A stretch of DNA of 64,000 nucleotides from Torreya grandis (taxonomy: Eukaryota; Streptophyta; Pinopsida; Cupressales; Taxaceae): positions 2,907,001 through 2,971,000 of the forward strand of contig JARHVA010000639.1 of NCBI GenBank assembly GCA_037957365.1, given 5' to 3'. Position numbers and translations under genes: made by a program. A model generated the notes under the pieces. It was given only the letters and a program-made list of their open reading frames with translations, was not told where the DNA came from and made no database searches. Shown here in pieces: positions 49,552 to 60,560 of this stretch; position 1 is the first letter of the stretch, and each line of letters starts with the position of its first letter.

Positions 49552-52500
49552 ATGGTCTTTACTAGACAACAGCTGAGGAATCAAACCAACCAACAACTAT
49601 GTTCTTCTTCCTCTTCCATGGAGTATACTTCTGATGTTGAGGGTTCCCCTCATTTTTATCTCCCTCCTACTAGGTTTCTAATTATTGTTAAGGATGATGT
49701 AGATTTTTCTGCCTTCCTTGATACCAACCCCACATCTCTTTAACATTACCTTAATACCTTATCTAACCATATCTCTCTTGCTTTGATTCCCCTTATGGAT
49801 CCACCCTATGGTATGCCTTCCCATATTTTGGTAGGTGTCACCTCAACCCAACTATTGCTCACCTAGTCCTCTTCTTCTTTCAATATCCCATCTACTACCA
49901 TTCCCCAAACTCCATTCACTATCCCAACCAATAACCAAACACCTACTACCCCAACCAATACCTCTAACATTGGATAAAATTTACCTCTTGTCACCTACAT
50001 TCCTACCATGGGGGTATCTTCTACCATTCCTCTTAGTTAAACTAACCCACCAATTTATACCCCACTTCAGAGTTTGGTACTTTACATACTTCAAACACTT
50101 CCACCTATTAGTACTAGAGTTACCACCCACCAACAAACAAATAGAAATTTCATACCTCCAACCCAATTTACATCCTTACCATCATACACTAACCCAAACA
50201 TACCTCTAAACCAACCCATATCATCCCCCTAATAAGTACCCATGACATCTTACCAATATGTTCCTAACCCATAAGGATCCATAACACATTCCACCTAACC
50301 TTTTGTGCCTATCAATCCTTATGTGGTACCATCCCAACCTCTTATGATTAATTACCAATATTGGCTTCTTCAATACCTTATACCACTTATCCATACATTA
50401 CTACCACCCAAACTCAACAAAACTTGCCACCTAATTATGAAACTTCTTAACCTCAAATAGATCTAGTCTAGATGTTAATGGACAAGATGACCAACTTGGA
50501 GTCATCTATTTCTAGGTCTCATAACTTTTTATCCTAAGATCAAATCTGCAATGAACCCATCCATTCATCCAGTCCTATCCACTCTTATCCTCCTCAATGA
50601 TAATTACCCAATTTTTACAAATTTCAAGGCAAGGAAGACCCCCATCAATATTTAAGAGAATTTTGTCACTCATACTATTTGATTTCATATGATGATGTTC
50701 TCTTCCTTCATACCTTCCCCATGCCTCTATCAGGATTAGTCCTTGATTGGTATAGTGCTCTCACCAAGCATTCCATCTTCTTATTCTCCCAACTTACCCA
50801 AATATTTTTAGAGCACTTCTCAGTAAATATATCTAAAAAGTTTTCTATTATCGACCTCTATTTTATTAGGTAATTTGATGATGAATTAATCATCGATTTC
50901 ATAACTAAATGGTGAGGTCTCATCAAATAACTTTATTTCTCATTACCACAATCTGAGTTGATTGAGCTCCTCTCAAGGTTATGCAAAACATATTTCCCCC
51001 AATATTCAAGTTTAAACTTTCAAAACTTTTGAGGAGGCATTCACCATGGCACACAAACTTGAAAAGGGAGCCATTGATGAAGGGAATTGAAACTATGGAA
51101 CAAGAATTCTAGATTTAAACACAATGAACCTTCCTCCACCAAAACCAATAACCAATCCAACCATCCCACTACTAAAAAAAAATCTTCTACAAACTCAATC
51201 GTCCTAAAAACTAACCCACCACCAATTGTCAATCAACGCCATCAAACTAATTCTTCCAACTTTTCTTACCAACAAAATCAAAACTAAAATTGAGATACTC
51301 TAAAATAATATACTCCCATAAGGGAGTCTTATGCTTTAGTTTTGGATAAATTTCTCAAATCTAACATCATCCAACTTCCACCTATCAAACCACCACAACA
51401 ATTTGATACTTTTCACCCTATGCCTAGTTGGTATAATGAGAATGACCATTGTGCCTTTCATTGAGTTATTGGACATGACGTTAGTAGGTGAAATACCTTC
51501 AAAATTCTTGTCCAAAGCTTACTTTATAATCAAAAACTTGAATTTGATAATACTAATGCACCTCCTAATCAGTCCCTTGACATATTTCACAAACCTTTTC
51601 CCAATTATGCTCTTTCTACCTATCACCATGAAAATAAACTAGAATCATCTCACTCTCATAAGGCACATACGATCAATTTTGTTATTAGTGATCCCATGGT
51701 TGAGGAGACCATTACCTCAACCACCTCTTCCTACATTTCTCTTATATAAGTAGTGAACTCACCTTCTATTCCTTTGGACACCCAAATAGAGGAATCAATA
51801 ATCCCTCTCTCTTCACTTGATGATACCTTAGATTTATCTACCTCTCCTTTGATGGAAACACCAAAAGAGACAAAATTTGATTTAACCATTTCTTATTCTT
51901 CCACTCCACCCATTGAAGTGGTAGAATTGTCCCCCCATTCCTTTTGACACCCAAACAAAGGAAGAAATCATGCCCATACCTTAACTGTAGGATACCACAC
52001 TTACCTCTCCCATCACAAAACCATCCATTCTCCCTTTGGAAGCCATCCTAAAAGAAGAGATTACCTCATCCACCTAGCCACCAATTTTAGAACCTTCCAT
52101 AAAAAAAAAGATGAAGGAACCACTCCCTCTCCTCCACCTAGGGGCTTAATTTTTTAAACAAATGACCAAGGAATAAAACTCATCTATAAGACCTTTTCTA
52201 GACTATTCCAAAGTCTACAATTCACTTCTCAATGCAAATTTGATAGAACCACCTTTTGGCATCACCTTGGGCTCACTTACCAAAAAAAATTGGAATCCTT
52301 AACCTCACTCACATATACCCTTAAACCCATACCTTAAACACTTCTTCCTCCAAAACCGTAGGTGAACCATCCAAACTACCCCCATTTAACATTATTAAAT
52401 CATTGTATGCCTCTCTTACCAAAACTAACAAGAATATAGGAATCCTTCCCACACATAGCCATACTCATCCCTCTTTAAATTTGGACTTAACTCCATCTAG

Positions 52501-53300
52501 TCCACTAAAGAAACTCCCAACTAAACCAATTAAGAAGGAAGATTTACCCAAACCTCTACCTTGAACTAGACCCATACCACCTCCTTCCCACCTACCTTGT
52601 ATCTTAGGACCCCATCATTCTACCATCCAAACTACTTATTCTTCTTTTAGTAAACCATCCCCCTTTTCTCTACTTATGCCTACACCCATCAAACCATCTA
52701 GTTCTCCATCATTTTTAACTAAACTATCTACTTATACTTTCCCACCTATATTCAACCCCTCATCATCCAAATCTTCCACTTTCAAATAATTTACACCAAA
52801 AACAACCATAACTAAGTAATACCAAACACCAAATAAAACCATTCCACCACTTACAACTTCCAGGGTGAAGCCTACTTCTAAGAACACTCTTACCCCTAAG
52901 AATATATATCCATCACCTCCAACACCTTTGATTGAATCTTATTCAACCATTCTACAAAGGTTGTTGCTAACTTATTCCTTTAGCTTATCACCTATCAAGC
53001 CATTCTACCCTTCCAATACCAAACCCTCTTGGTTCAATGATAACTTGATCTATGCATACCATAGTACACCTAGACATGACAAAAAATTGCAAAGCTTTCC
53101 AAGAACTTGTTCATAACCTATATGATGAGGATGATTTGTTATTAGATGAACCTCTCTAACCTCCATTACCAACCCAACTTCCCAACCAACCTATCTAACA
53201 TTTACCTACTCACCCTCTCTCACCCAAGAGTGAGAAGAAGGAACTAAAGAAACCATCTAGCCTCAAAAATCACCTCATCCACACTATTCATATGATTACT
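49552..53300 (+). pseudogene. Tat gag (broken)
   Basis: Starts MVFTRQQLRNQ, followed by ~900 bases of Pro/Thr/Ser-rich text. The Gag core is at about 50620-51080: KFQGKEDPHQYLREFCHSYY, LHTFPMPLSGLVLDWYSAL, FSQLTQIFLEHFSVN, ELIIDFITKW and ELIELLSRLCKTYF, then AFTMAHKLEKG. A decayed zinc knuckle of the Tat type (DHCAFHRVIGHDVSRW, final C lost) is at about 51440-51490. From 51700 to 53300 the text is again Pro/Ser/Thr-rich with Lys (51753-51947 and 52865-53116 are open). Gag would package element RNA. More than twenty stops or shifts break it. Confidence 0.75.
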
Positions 53301-53684
53301 AGATCTCAGGCCTAATATAAGGATAAGGGGAAAGCTAAGTGTCCATTTCATGGACATACCCTTCAACCCCTTAGCCCTCCAACCAAACCCAAACATATTT
53401 ACCATCACTTTCACAACCACCAAAAACCAAAGTATCCATTTTGGGAGCTTCTCCCTCCAACCCTTATGAATCTATCCAATGTATCCTGTTGAAACAACTT
53501 CACCAAACACCGGTGAAGATGAGCCTTTATGAACTAATCAACAACTGACCTCACCATCCTCGTGCATTGATAAATGCTCTAAAATATATATAAGTTCAAC
53601 TAGATGACCCTCAACCTCTTTCATCCTTTGTTAGGGTCCTTCAACTTTATGACTTCATCACCTTTCAAGATTTTGAATGATCCA
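53301..53684 (+). pseudogene. Gag-protease junction of the Tat element
   Basis: Readable peptides include SPNTGEDEPL, then ITFQDFE at about 53655-53680. The latter matches VTFKDS just before protease in the minus-strand element and marks the point where the alignment is broken by an insertion. Confidence 0.5.
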
Positions 53685-54220
53685 AAAATTAGAAGTTCTA
53701 GTTGATAAATATTTCAATAGCATAGAAATAACATAGTAACAATGAATTCTCTAAGAAGAGATGTAGTATTACTCAAGATCACAATACAAATATATGCTTA
53801 TCTCTGGGAAGAGATGTCTGTCCTCACATTTTAGGTTACCTCTTCATTTATACACATTTTTAAAGCATGGGGAGGATGTGGAAGGTCAAAAATCTTGAGG
53901 GAGATTAAGTGGTTTGACTTCCAAAATTTAAAACAATACAAAATTTAAGGAATTACTATTTTTAGAAACTTACTATTTTTAGACTACACTACTAAAATTG
54001 AAATTTGGGGAACTTACATTAGGTTTTTAGGGGTCAAAATTCATTGATCAAAGATTTATGATATCTCACAATGTTCTCCTCATTCTTATCTTTCAAACGG
54101 TTCAAACAGTGAGTGAATTAGAGCTACGGTGCAAAAGTTATGGCTCCCAGATGTTTTGTCATCAATTGGGGTGGAACTGTCAACCGAATTGTCACCTAAA
54201 TTGTTGCCCGGATCATTGAA
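53685..54220. mobile_element. ~540-bp insertion in the Tat protease region
   Basis: The minus-strand relative runs directly from VTFKDS to the SIHLEDPDPP segment. Here the matching parts (ITFQDFE and DPNPT) are separated by about 540 bases. The insertion has no coding motif. Near its ends lie TTGAATGATCC (left) and GGATCATTGAA (right), which are inverted repeats with one mismatch. It could be a small DNA transposon or a solo LTR; the exact ends are uncertain by ~15 bases. Confidence 0.5.
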
Positions 54221-54224
54221 ATAC

Positions 54225-54935
54225 CTCATGTTCATATTTAGGACCCCAATCCTACCCTCTTCATCATGATGTACATCAATCAAACCCATATAAAAAGGGT
54301 AATCATTGATGGATGATATAGTATCAACATTATCTCCTCCCATGCTTATGACCAACTGCATCTGCCAAAGAACATCATGTCAGAAAGTCCAGTGGTCCTT
54401 CACTCCTTCAATGATACCATGGCCACTACCTTGGGGATAGTTTTCCTCCATATCTTCTTGGGACCTCATACCATTCCCAAACTATTTTTCATTGTAAAAG
54501 GTGAGGTCCAATATAATGTTTTACTTAGATGCCCTTGGATCCATGCCATGATTTATGTCCCTTCTACTTTACATCGATGTGTCAAAGTTCAGCATGAAGA
54601 TCAAGTTTTTACCATGAAAGCTAACCCTAGTCCCTTTGATTCTTGGAATATGAAATATCAGCCTAATGACAATATTATTCCTCCCTCATTCACCTAACCA
54701 TCAATTACTAATAACACTACCTCACCATCAACCAAAACCAACAACACTCCCACCCATACCATTGATAAGGATTCAACTAGCTCATTTATCCCTTCATCTC
54801 AGATTCCCATGGAGGACCCTTCACATTCCAATGTCTCTCCCTTGGAGAGTATCATATTTAAGCCTTGGCTTATTTACCTAATTTGAAAGAGTATGGAAAC
54901 CTCAGACATGACCCTTCCTATGATCCTAACATCAG
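54225..54935 (+). pseudogene. Tat aspartic protease (broken, cut by the copia)
   Basis: DPNPTLFIMMYINQTHIK, then VIIDG, a stop, YSINII (active-site loop with the second Gly codon turned into TGA), KNIMSESPVVLHSFND, LGIVFLHIFLGPHTI and WIHAMIYVPSTLHRCVKVQHE. The downstream segment ends at SYDPN, exactly where the Tork copia begins; the reading resumes at 60556. Confidence 0.75.
54931..54935. repeat. Target-site duplication ATCAG, left copy
   Basis: ATCAG before the left LTR; the same five bases (60556-60560) follow the right LTR. Confidence 0.95.
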
Positions 54936-55626
54936 TGTTGGGGATCAACCAACAAACTTGATTACTATGTGAAAGCAATAAAACATGGAATTGAACCAGA
55001 ATGATAAGTAACTAGAATTAGAAAACAACAAACAATAAGAGATACAAGAAACCACCCTGAAAACTTGTATTAAACTCTTTACAGAAGGAATACAATTGAA
55101 GAAACTTCTTTTCTTCCACACCTCTCTCAGATGTACAGATCTCTTTCCAGATCTCTTTCCCTCAAGAGTTCTTTCTCTCAATTAAAATCAATTCCAACAC
55201 TTGGATTGATACATATATACAATTCTTGTACTATTACTCTACATTATAATAAGCTATGAAGATCTATCCCTATTATATAACTTTAAGGATCATGAGCATA
55301 CAATCACAACCATTAGATGCACCTCCTAATCAAGGGCTCAAAACAGTCCTACTAAAGATAGAGATGCGGACTTAAGACTAACACTTAAACTTGTCATGCA
55401 AATATTCTATTCTATCCATGAAAATAGATTCTAGACGCACAGGTGATCGACATCGGTCCCTGCCTGTCTGCCTGTGACTGACATTGGCTGATCCATGACC
55501 AATGCCAACATCTCTTAGTCAACTCCTGACCGACGTCGGTCACTCCTGACTGACGTCGGTGACTGTGTAATTCCTGCAACTTGCAACTTGCTCATTTGGT
55601 GAAGCTTTTAGCTCCACACCTTAACA
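54936..55626 (-). repeat. 3' LTR of the Tork-like copia
   Basis: Plus strand TGTTGGGGATC to CCTTAACA. A minus-strand TATA-like TTATATAATA lies at 55271-55280. Palindromic GACCGACGTCGGTC-type units lie in the U3 part (about 55444-55566). Confidence 0.95.
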
Positions 55627-55640
55627 ATCTCCCACTTGGA
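55627..55640 (-). other. Polypurine tract of the Tork-like copia
   Basis: The minus strand reads CCAAGTGGGAGAT immediately before the LTR start TGTTAAGG, the standard plant copia arrangement. Confidence 0.85.
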
Positions 55641-55699
55641 GATAAACAGTTGCACCAGTACCTGTAAAACAACATCTTCTAGCTCCTCCATCTTCAAAC

Positions 55700-56398
55700 T
55701 CAATCATGAAGACCTACAAAATTTGAATGAAGATTCAACTTCTCCTTTATTACTAGCTTAGTTAATATATCAGCAGGGTTCTTATCTATATGGATCTTCT
55801 CCAGCTTCAACTCACCATCCTCCAATACCTGTCTAATGAAGTGGTACCTTAGTTGTATATGCTTGGTTCTTGAATGAAAGGCTGAATTCTTAGCCAAATG
55901 AATTACACTTTGACTATCACTGTATAGTTTGCAACTCTCTTGCTCCTTTCCTAGCTCTTCCATGAACCGTGTCATCTATATCATCTCTTTACTAGCCTCT
56001 GTGACTGCAATATATTTTGCTTCTGTAGTTGACAAGGCAACAACCTTCTACAACTTTGATATCCAGCTAACCGCCATTCCATCAACAATGAAAACATATC
56101 TTGTGGTGCTCTTTCTGCCATCCAAATCACCTTCCATATCTAAATCTACATAACCATGTAGATAAGTGTTTGACCCACCATAGCACAAATGCCTACTACT
56201 GGTCCCTCTCAGATATCTGAGGTTCCACTGAACTGCTTTCTAGTGTTCCTTCCCTGGACTGGCCATATACTTACTAACAACTCCCACTGCTTGGGCAATA
56301 TCAGGGCTAGTACCTACCATTGCATACATTAACCTCCCAACTACGGAAGCACATGGAACTCTACTCATGTACTCTACCTCATCATGTGAATTAGGACA
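55700..56398 (-). pseudogene. Copia RNase H and RT connection (broken)
   Basis: Minus strand: the connection block RVPCASVVGRLMYAMV and NLRYLRGTSSRHLCYG, then RNase H with GYVDLDMEGDLDGRKST (first D), ALSTTEAKYIAVTEA (E), LYSDSQSVIHLAKN (second D) and the end IRQVLEDGELKLEKIHI to PADILTKLV and LHSNFVGL. 55700-55975 is open; upstream there are stops, including one in place of the first codon after LSKE. Catalytic residues are visible. Confidence 0.85.
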
Positions 56399-57225
56399 TT
56401 ATTCTTTACTCAACTTGAAATGTCCAGCCAAAGGTGTGCTTACTAGTTTTGCATCCTGCATATTGAACCATTTCAACACCTTGTTCACATAATCCTCTTG
56501 AGACAAAATCAACTTGTGATTTTTCCTGTCTCTCTTAATGCTCATGCCAAGGATTTTCTTTGCTGCTCCCAAATCCTTCATGGAAAATGTGTGAGCTAAT
56601 TTCACCTTAAGCTCAGAGATATCCTGCATGTGTGATCCTATAACCAACATATCATCTACATACAACAACGAAATAATATATCTACCATTATCCCCAATCT
56701 CTTAAAATAAACACAATGGTCAAATTGACATCTACTGTAGCCATGCTCAGTCATAAACCTGTCAAATCTCAGATACCATTGTCTAGGAGCTTTCTTGAGA
56801 CCATACAAGCTTTTCTTCAATCTGCACACTAGCTTATCCTTACCTTTGACCTCAATTCCTTCCAGCTGATCCATATATATTTCTTCATCCAAATCTCCAT
56901 GAAGAAATGTTGTCTTAACATCAAGTTGCTCAAGATGCAAATCCTCAATAGCAACTAAAGACAATACAGTCCATATAGAAGTCATTTTAACTATAGGAGA
57001 AAAAATATCACCAAAATCAATACTTGGTTTCTATGCAAATCCTTTCACTACCAACCTGGCCTTATATCTCATCTGTCCATTCTCACCTTCCTTTAATCTG
57101 TAGATCCATCTATTCTTTAGTGTCTTCTTTCCTGCTGGCAACTCAATCAAATCCCATGTTTGGTTCTCTTTCAAGGAATCAATTTCCTCATTCATGCCTA
57201 GCTCCCACTGATTCTTGGATTTCAC
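56399..57225 (-). pseudogene. Copia reverse transcriptase (broken)
   Basis: Minus strand from 57225: SLKENQTWDLIELPAGKKTL, WIYRLKEGENGQMRYKARLV, a TAG at about 57030, [49 protein letters not shown], a one-base frame change about 30 bases before LYVDDMLVIGS, and LGMSIKRDR to LVSTPLAGHFKLSKE. All RT motifs are present, including an intact YVDD; the stop and frame change prevent a continuous product. Confidence 0.9.
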
Positions 57226-57387
57226 CTATATTGCTTCATCAAAACTCTCTGGTTTTCCACCATCAGTAAGCAATAAATAGAATGATGAAGGGGAATATCA
57301 AATTGGAGTTTTACTTACCCTTTCTGACCTCCTAATGGGCGTCTGAGACTCATTCACAACACGCTATTCGTCCAAATTTTCTGACAG

Positions 57388-57540
57388 TGACCGACCTCAG
57401 TCACTTCTAGGCCTATAACTGGTCGACGTCGGTTCTCTCTGATCGACGTCAGTTTCTTCCTGACCGACGTTGGTCACTATCTGACCGACATCAGTTCTTG
57501 TATTGCTGACATCGGTTCCTTCCTGACCGACATCAATCTC
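57388..57540 (-). repeat. Seven in-frame palindromic units in the INT-RT spacer
   Basis: Units of the form GACCGACGTCGGTC and its transition variants, spaced by 5-10 bases. On the minus strand they are read in frame as TDVGQE/TDVSN/TDVDQ peptides (57397-57603 is open). The same unit fills the U3 of both LTRs. Confidence 0.85.
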
Positions 57541-57615
57541 TGTGCTTTCCTGTCTGTGATTATTCTTTCCTGCGAGCTCATTTTGGACCATCACCTTGTC
57601 CAATTCTTCATTGCT

Positions 57616-58660
57616 CTACCCAGATTGATTTAGCTTCTTGAGCTGATCACTATACATCACTTTTTCATTGAAAACAACATCACGGCTCCTAATCATATTG
57701 TTAGTTCCTAGATTCCAAAACCTAAATCCAAAATCTCCAGAGCTATAACCAATAAATGTGCACCTCATAGACTTAGCATCCAGCTTCTTTCTATTTTCCT
57801 TATCAACGTGCATAAAAGCTTCACAACCAAAAACATTGAGAAATGAGAGATCTACCTTTTTACCTGTCCATGCCTCTTCTAGAATTCCACCATCCAGAGC
57901 TGTAGAGGGTCCTTTGTTAATCAGGTAAACTGCAGTATCCATAGCTTCTGCCCAAAACTCTAAGGGCAAACTAGCATGCAACCTCATACACCGTGCCGCT
58001 CCATTACCATTCTATTCATCCTTTCAGCAACTCCATTTTGCTGAGGTGTCTTTGGAACTATCCTTTACCTATGTATTCCATGCATATAACAATACCAATT
58101 AAACTTGTGGCTGCAAAACTTAACACCATTGTCAGATCTCAGGCACTTCAATCTCCTACCTATTTCATTCTCAACTATAGCTTTTCAAATCTTAAAAGTG
58201 TCAAAAACATCAGATTTCTTCTTTATACAATAGACCCATACCTTTCTTGTAACATCATCTATGAAAGAGACATAGTACTGTGATCCTCCAATAGAAGCAA
58301 CCTGAGCTGGTCCCCACACGTCTATGTGAAAAAGCTCCAACTTATGCTTCTTCTTTGTTGACCCAGTCTTGAGAAAACTCACTCTCTTCCGTTTCCCAAA
58401 AATACAGTGCTCACAAAAATCTAGATCTATGCTTTTCAAATCTGAAAGCTTACCTTTTGACTTAAGAATAGTCATTCCCTTCTCACTCATGTGGCCGAGC
58501 CTAGAGTGCCACAACTTTGCATCCACATCTGAAGTAGATAATACATATGGACAATTATCAGTAATACAATTACATAAATAGAGAGTACCTACTCTCTTAC
58601 CTCTAGCCAATACAAGTGCACCCTTGGTAACCTTCCAAGATTTAGCTGTGAGAGTTACTG
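57616..58660 (-). pseudogene. Copia integrase (broken)
   Basis: Minus strand: LWHSRLGHMSEKGM (two zinc-binding H) and DFCEHCIFGKRKRVSF (two C); HKLELFHIDVWGPA (first catalytic D), FIDDVTRKVWVYCIKKKS, CLRSDNG-like text after a frame change (second D) and PQQNGVAERMNR (E); then ASLPLEFWAEAMDTAVYLIN, LSFLNVFGCEAFMHV and CTFIGYSSGDFGFRFW. Two long open parts (58185-58772 and 57616-57987) are separated by ~200 bases with stops. All three DDE residues can be read. Confidence 0.9.
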
Positions 58661-58960
58661 TACAACCCTCATCCCCTAACTTTCCTATAGAAATCAAATT
58701 CATCTTCAGGCTGGGAACATGCATGACATCTCTCAACACCCATGTGTTTCCATTCTGCATTTTCAGCTGCACTTTTTCTTTGCCAATAATTTTACAAGGC
58801 TCATCATCCCCTAAATAAACTATTCCAAAATCTCCATGGACATAGTCACTAAAATACTCTCTATTTTGGGTAGCATGAAAAGAGGCACCAGAATCTAAAA
58901 CCCAAGATTCTATATTATTATGAAAAGAGAATATAAGAGCATCTTTTGCAATACCTGCAA
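58661..58960 (-). pseudogene. Copia aspartic protease
   Basis: The minus strand near 58905 reads WVLDSGASFHATQNREYF, the copia protease active site, then GIVYLGDDEPCKIIGK and LRDVMHVPSLKMNLISIGKL. The domain is largely open into the integrase segment. Confidence 0.85.
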
Positions 58961-59762
58961 CTTTTGCTTCTTCTTTACCTTCATGCTGGTTATCCTTTTT
59001 AGGTTTTGACCAGCAATCTTTGCTTATGTGCCCTATCTTTCCATAATTCTAGTAGGCTATCCTCCTGCCATTTCTGGATTTAGATCTACCTCTCATTTTT
59101 GACTTAGACCTTGATCTCCCTTTCTTGCTCTTCTCTTTTTGTCTTCCCTTGCTCTCAAAACTTAAAGCGTTCCTTGATGTTTCTTCTGTGCTTTTCCTAC
59201 AAATTTCTTCATTCAAGATTATACTAACAACATCATCTACTTTTAAAATATTTGAAGCAGATGCAGTATTACTAACTTCCATTACCAAGCTATGCCAACT
59301 CTCAGGTAAAGAGCATAGAATTAATAGAGCTTTAATTTTATCATCAAACACTATTTTGACTGAATTTAATTGATTTACAATTCCATGGAAATCATTAAGA
59401 TGATTAAATACAGATCCACCTTCCTGCATTTGCAAATTAAATAACTGCTTCATAAGATATACCTTATTTGAAGTGGAGGGTTTTTCATATAAATTTGCTA
59501 AAGTAGTCATTAACTCTATCGTTGACTTTGCCTGTGATAAATTAGATATCATAGTAGATGCCAGACTCAATCTTATAGATCCAAGAGCCTTTCTAACAAG
59601 AACTTCCCATTCTTCATCTTCCATGTCTGTGGGCTTCCTTGAAACTCCACCTAACGGTAAGTATAGATCTTTCTGATATAGATAATCCTCTATTTGCATT
59701 CTCCATAATTAGTAATTCTTGCCATTGAACTTCTCCATTCTCAATTTACTTTCTTCTGCCAT
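58961..59762 (-). pseudogene. Copia gag, Tork-like (broken)
   Basis: Start at ATG 59762 (MAEESKLRMEKFNGKNY), with a TAA before LWRMQIEDYLYQKDLYLPL at about 59710. The main body (59049-59699, 216 residues) has KALGSIRLSLASTMI, ANLYEKPSTSNKVYLMKQLF, LNDFHGIVNQL, LLILCSLPESW and a basic C-terminus with RSRSKSKMRGRSKSR. The zinc knuckle follows at about 59010-59055: its first two cysteine codons are TAC and TAT and a Trp position is TAG; the His and last Cys remain. All three changes fit G-to-A on the coding strand. Confidence 0.88.
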
Positions 59763-59850
59763 TGCTTCTCCCACTCAAATAGAAATCCCTATGAGTAACC
59801 TGTAATCAATACACACTAACCAGATCTGAAACACTTGTTAGTCAACTTGA

Positions 59851-59862
59851 GCTCTGATACCA
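59851..59862 (-). other. Primer binding site of the Tork-like copia
   Basis: The minus strand reads TGGTATCAGAGC, the standard match to initiator-methionine tRNA, two bases inside the 5' LTR. Confidence 0.95.
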
Positions 59863-59864
59863 CT

Positions 59865-60555
59865 TGTTGGGGATCGACCAACAAACTTGGTTACTATGTG
59901 AAAGCAATAAAACATGGAATCGAACTAGAATGATAAGTAACTAGAATCAAAAAACAACAAACAATAAGAGATACAAAAAACCACCCTAAAAACTTGTATT
60001 AAACTCTTTACAGAAGGAATACAATTGAAGAAACTTCTTTTCTTCCACACCTCTCTCAGATGTACAGATCTCTTTCCAGATCTCTTTCCCTCAAGAGTTC
60101 TCTCTCTCAATTACAATCAATTTCAACACTTGGATTGATACACATATACAATTCTTGTACTGTTACTCTACATTACAATAAGATATGAAGATCTATCCCT
60201 ATTATATAACTTTAGGGATCATGAGCATACAATCACAACCATTAGATGCACCTCCTAATCAAGGGCTCAAAATAGTCCTACTAAAGATAGAGATGCGAAC
60301 TTAAGACTAACACTTAAACCTGTCATGCAAACATTCTATTCTATCCATGAAAATAGATTTTGGATGCACAGGTGACCAAAATCGGTCCTTACCTATCTGC
60401 ATGTGACCGACGTCAGCCGATCCATGACCAACACCGGCATCTCTTAGTCGACTCCTGACTGACGTCGGTCGCTCCTGACCGATGCCGGTGACTGTGTAAT
60501 TCCTGCAACCTGCAACTTGCTCATTTGGTGAAGCTTTTAGCTCCACACCTTAACA
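59865..60555 (-). repeat. 5' LTR of the Tork-like copia
   Basis: 691 bases, TGTTGGGGATC to CCTTAACA on the plus strand. A minus-strand TATA-like box is at about 60200-60209 and the palindromic units are at about 60373-60492 (U3). This is the copy that would drive transcription. Confidence 0.95.
60373..60492. repeat. Palindromic GACGTC units in the U3 of the Tork-like LTR
   Basis: Five or so units related to TGACCGACGTCGGTCA, a perfect 16-base palindrome with the ACGT core bound by plant bZIP factors. The left LTR has the matching set at 55444-55566. The best-kept pair forms a ~20-base tandem: GACCGACGTCGGTCAGGAGT on the minus strand. Confidence 0.85.
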
Positions 60556-60560
60556 ATCAG
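60556..60560. repeat. Target-site duplication ATCAG, right copy
   Basis: Partner of 54931-54935; the Tat reading resumes immediately after it. Confidence 0.95.

Larger units (their letters stand above)
54936..60555 (-). mobile_element. Complete Tork-like Ty1/copia retrotransposon
   Basis: 5620 bases, with two 691-base LTRs, a perfect 5-base duplication (ATCAG), a polypurine tract and an initiator-methionine-type primer site, all on the minus strand. Internal order: gag, protease, integrase, RT, RNase H, as one broken reading frame. By hand count the LTRs differ at about 46 of 691 positions, nearly all transitions and no gaps. It is inserted in the protease region of the plus-strand Tat element. 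The Tork/Tnt1-like call rests on the Gag text (EKFNGKNY, LYEKPSTSNKVYLMKQLFNLQM). Confidence 0.93.

Noticed and set aside
49835..50209. 124-residue Pro/Leu-rich frame inside gag
   Set aside because: A shadow frame of the Pro/Thr-rich N-terminal part of gag.
54945..55181. Similar basic, Arg/Ser-rich frames in both copia LTRs (also 59925-60110)
   Set aside because: Same LTR sequence twice; too short, no motif, and downstream of the TATA-like box in what should be R/U5.
59851..59862. TGGTATCAGAGC as part of a tRNA gene
   Set aside because: Only the 3'-end complement is present, exactly inside an LTR; it is a primer site.
60307..60546. Minus-strand 79-residue frame in the copia 5' LTR
   Set aside because: It lies in U3, is not matched by an equivalent open frame in the other LTR, and is held open by the palindromic units.
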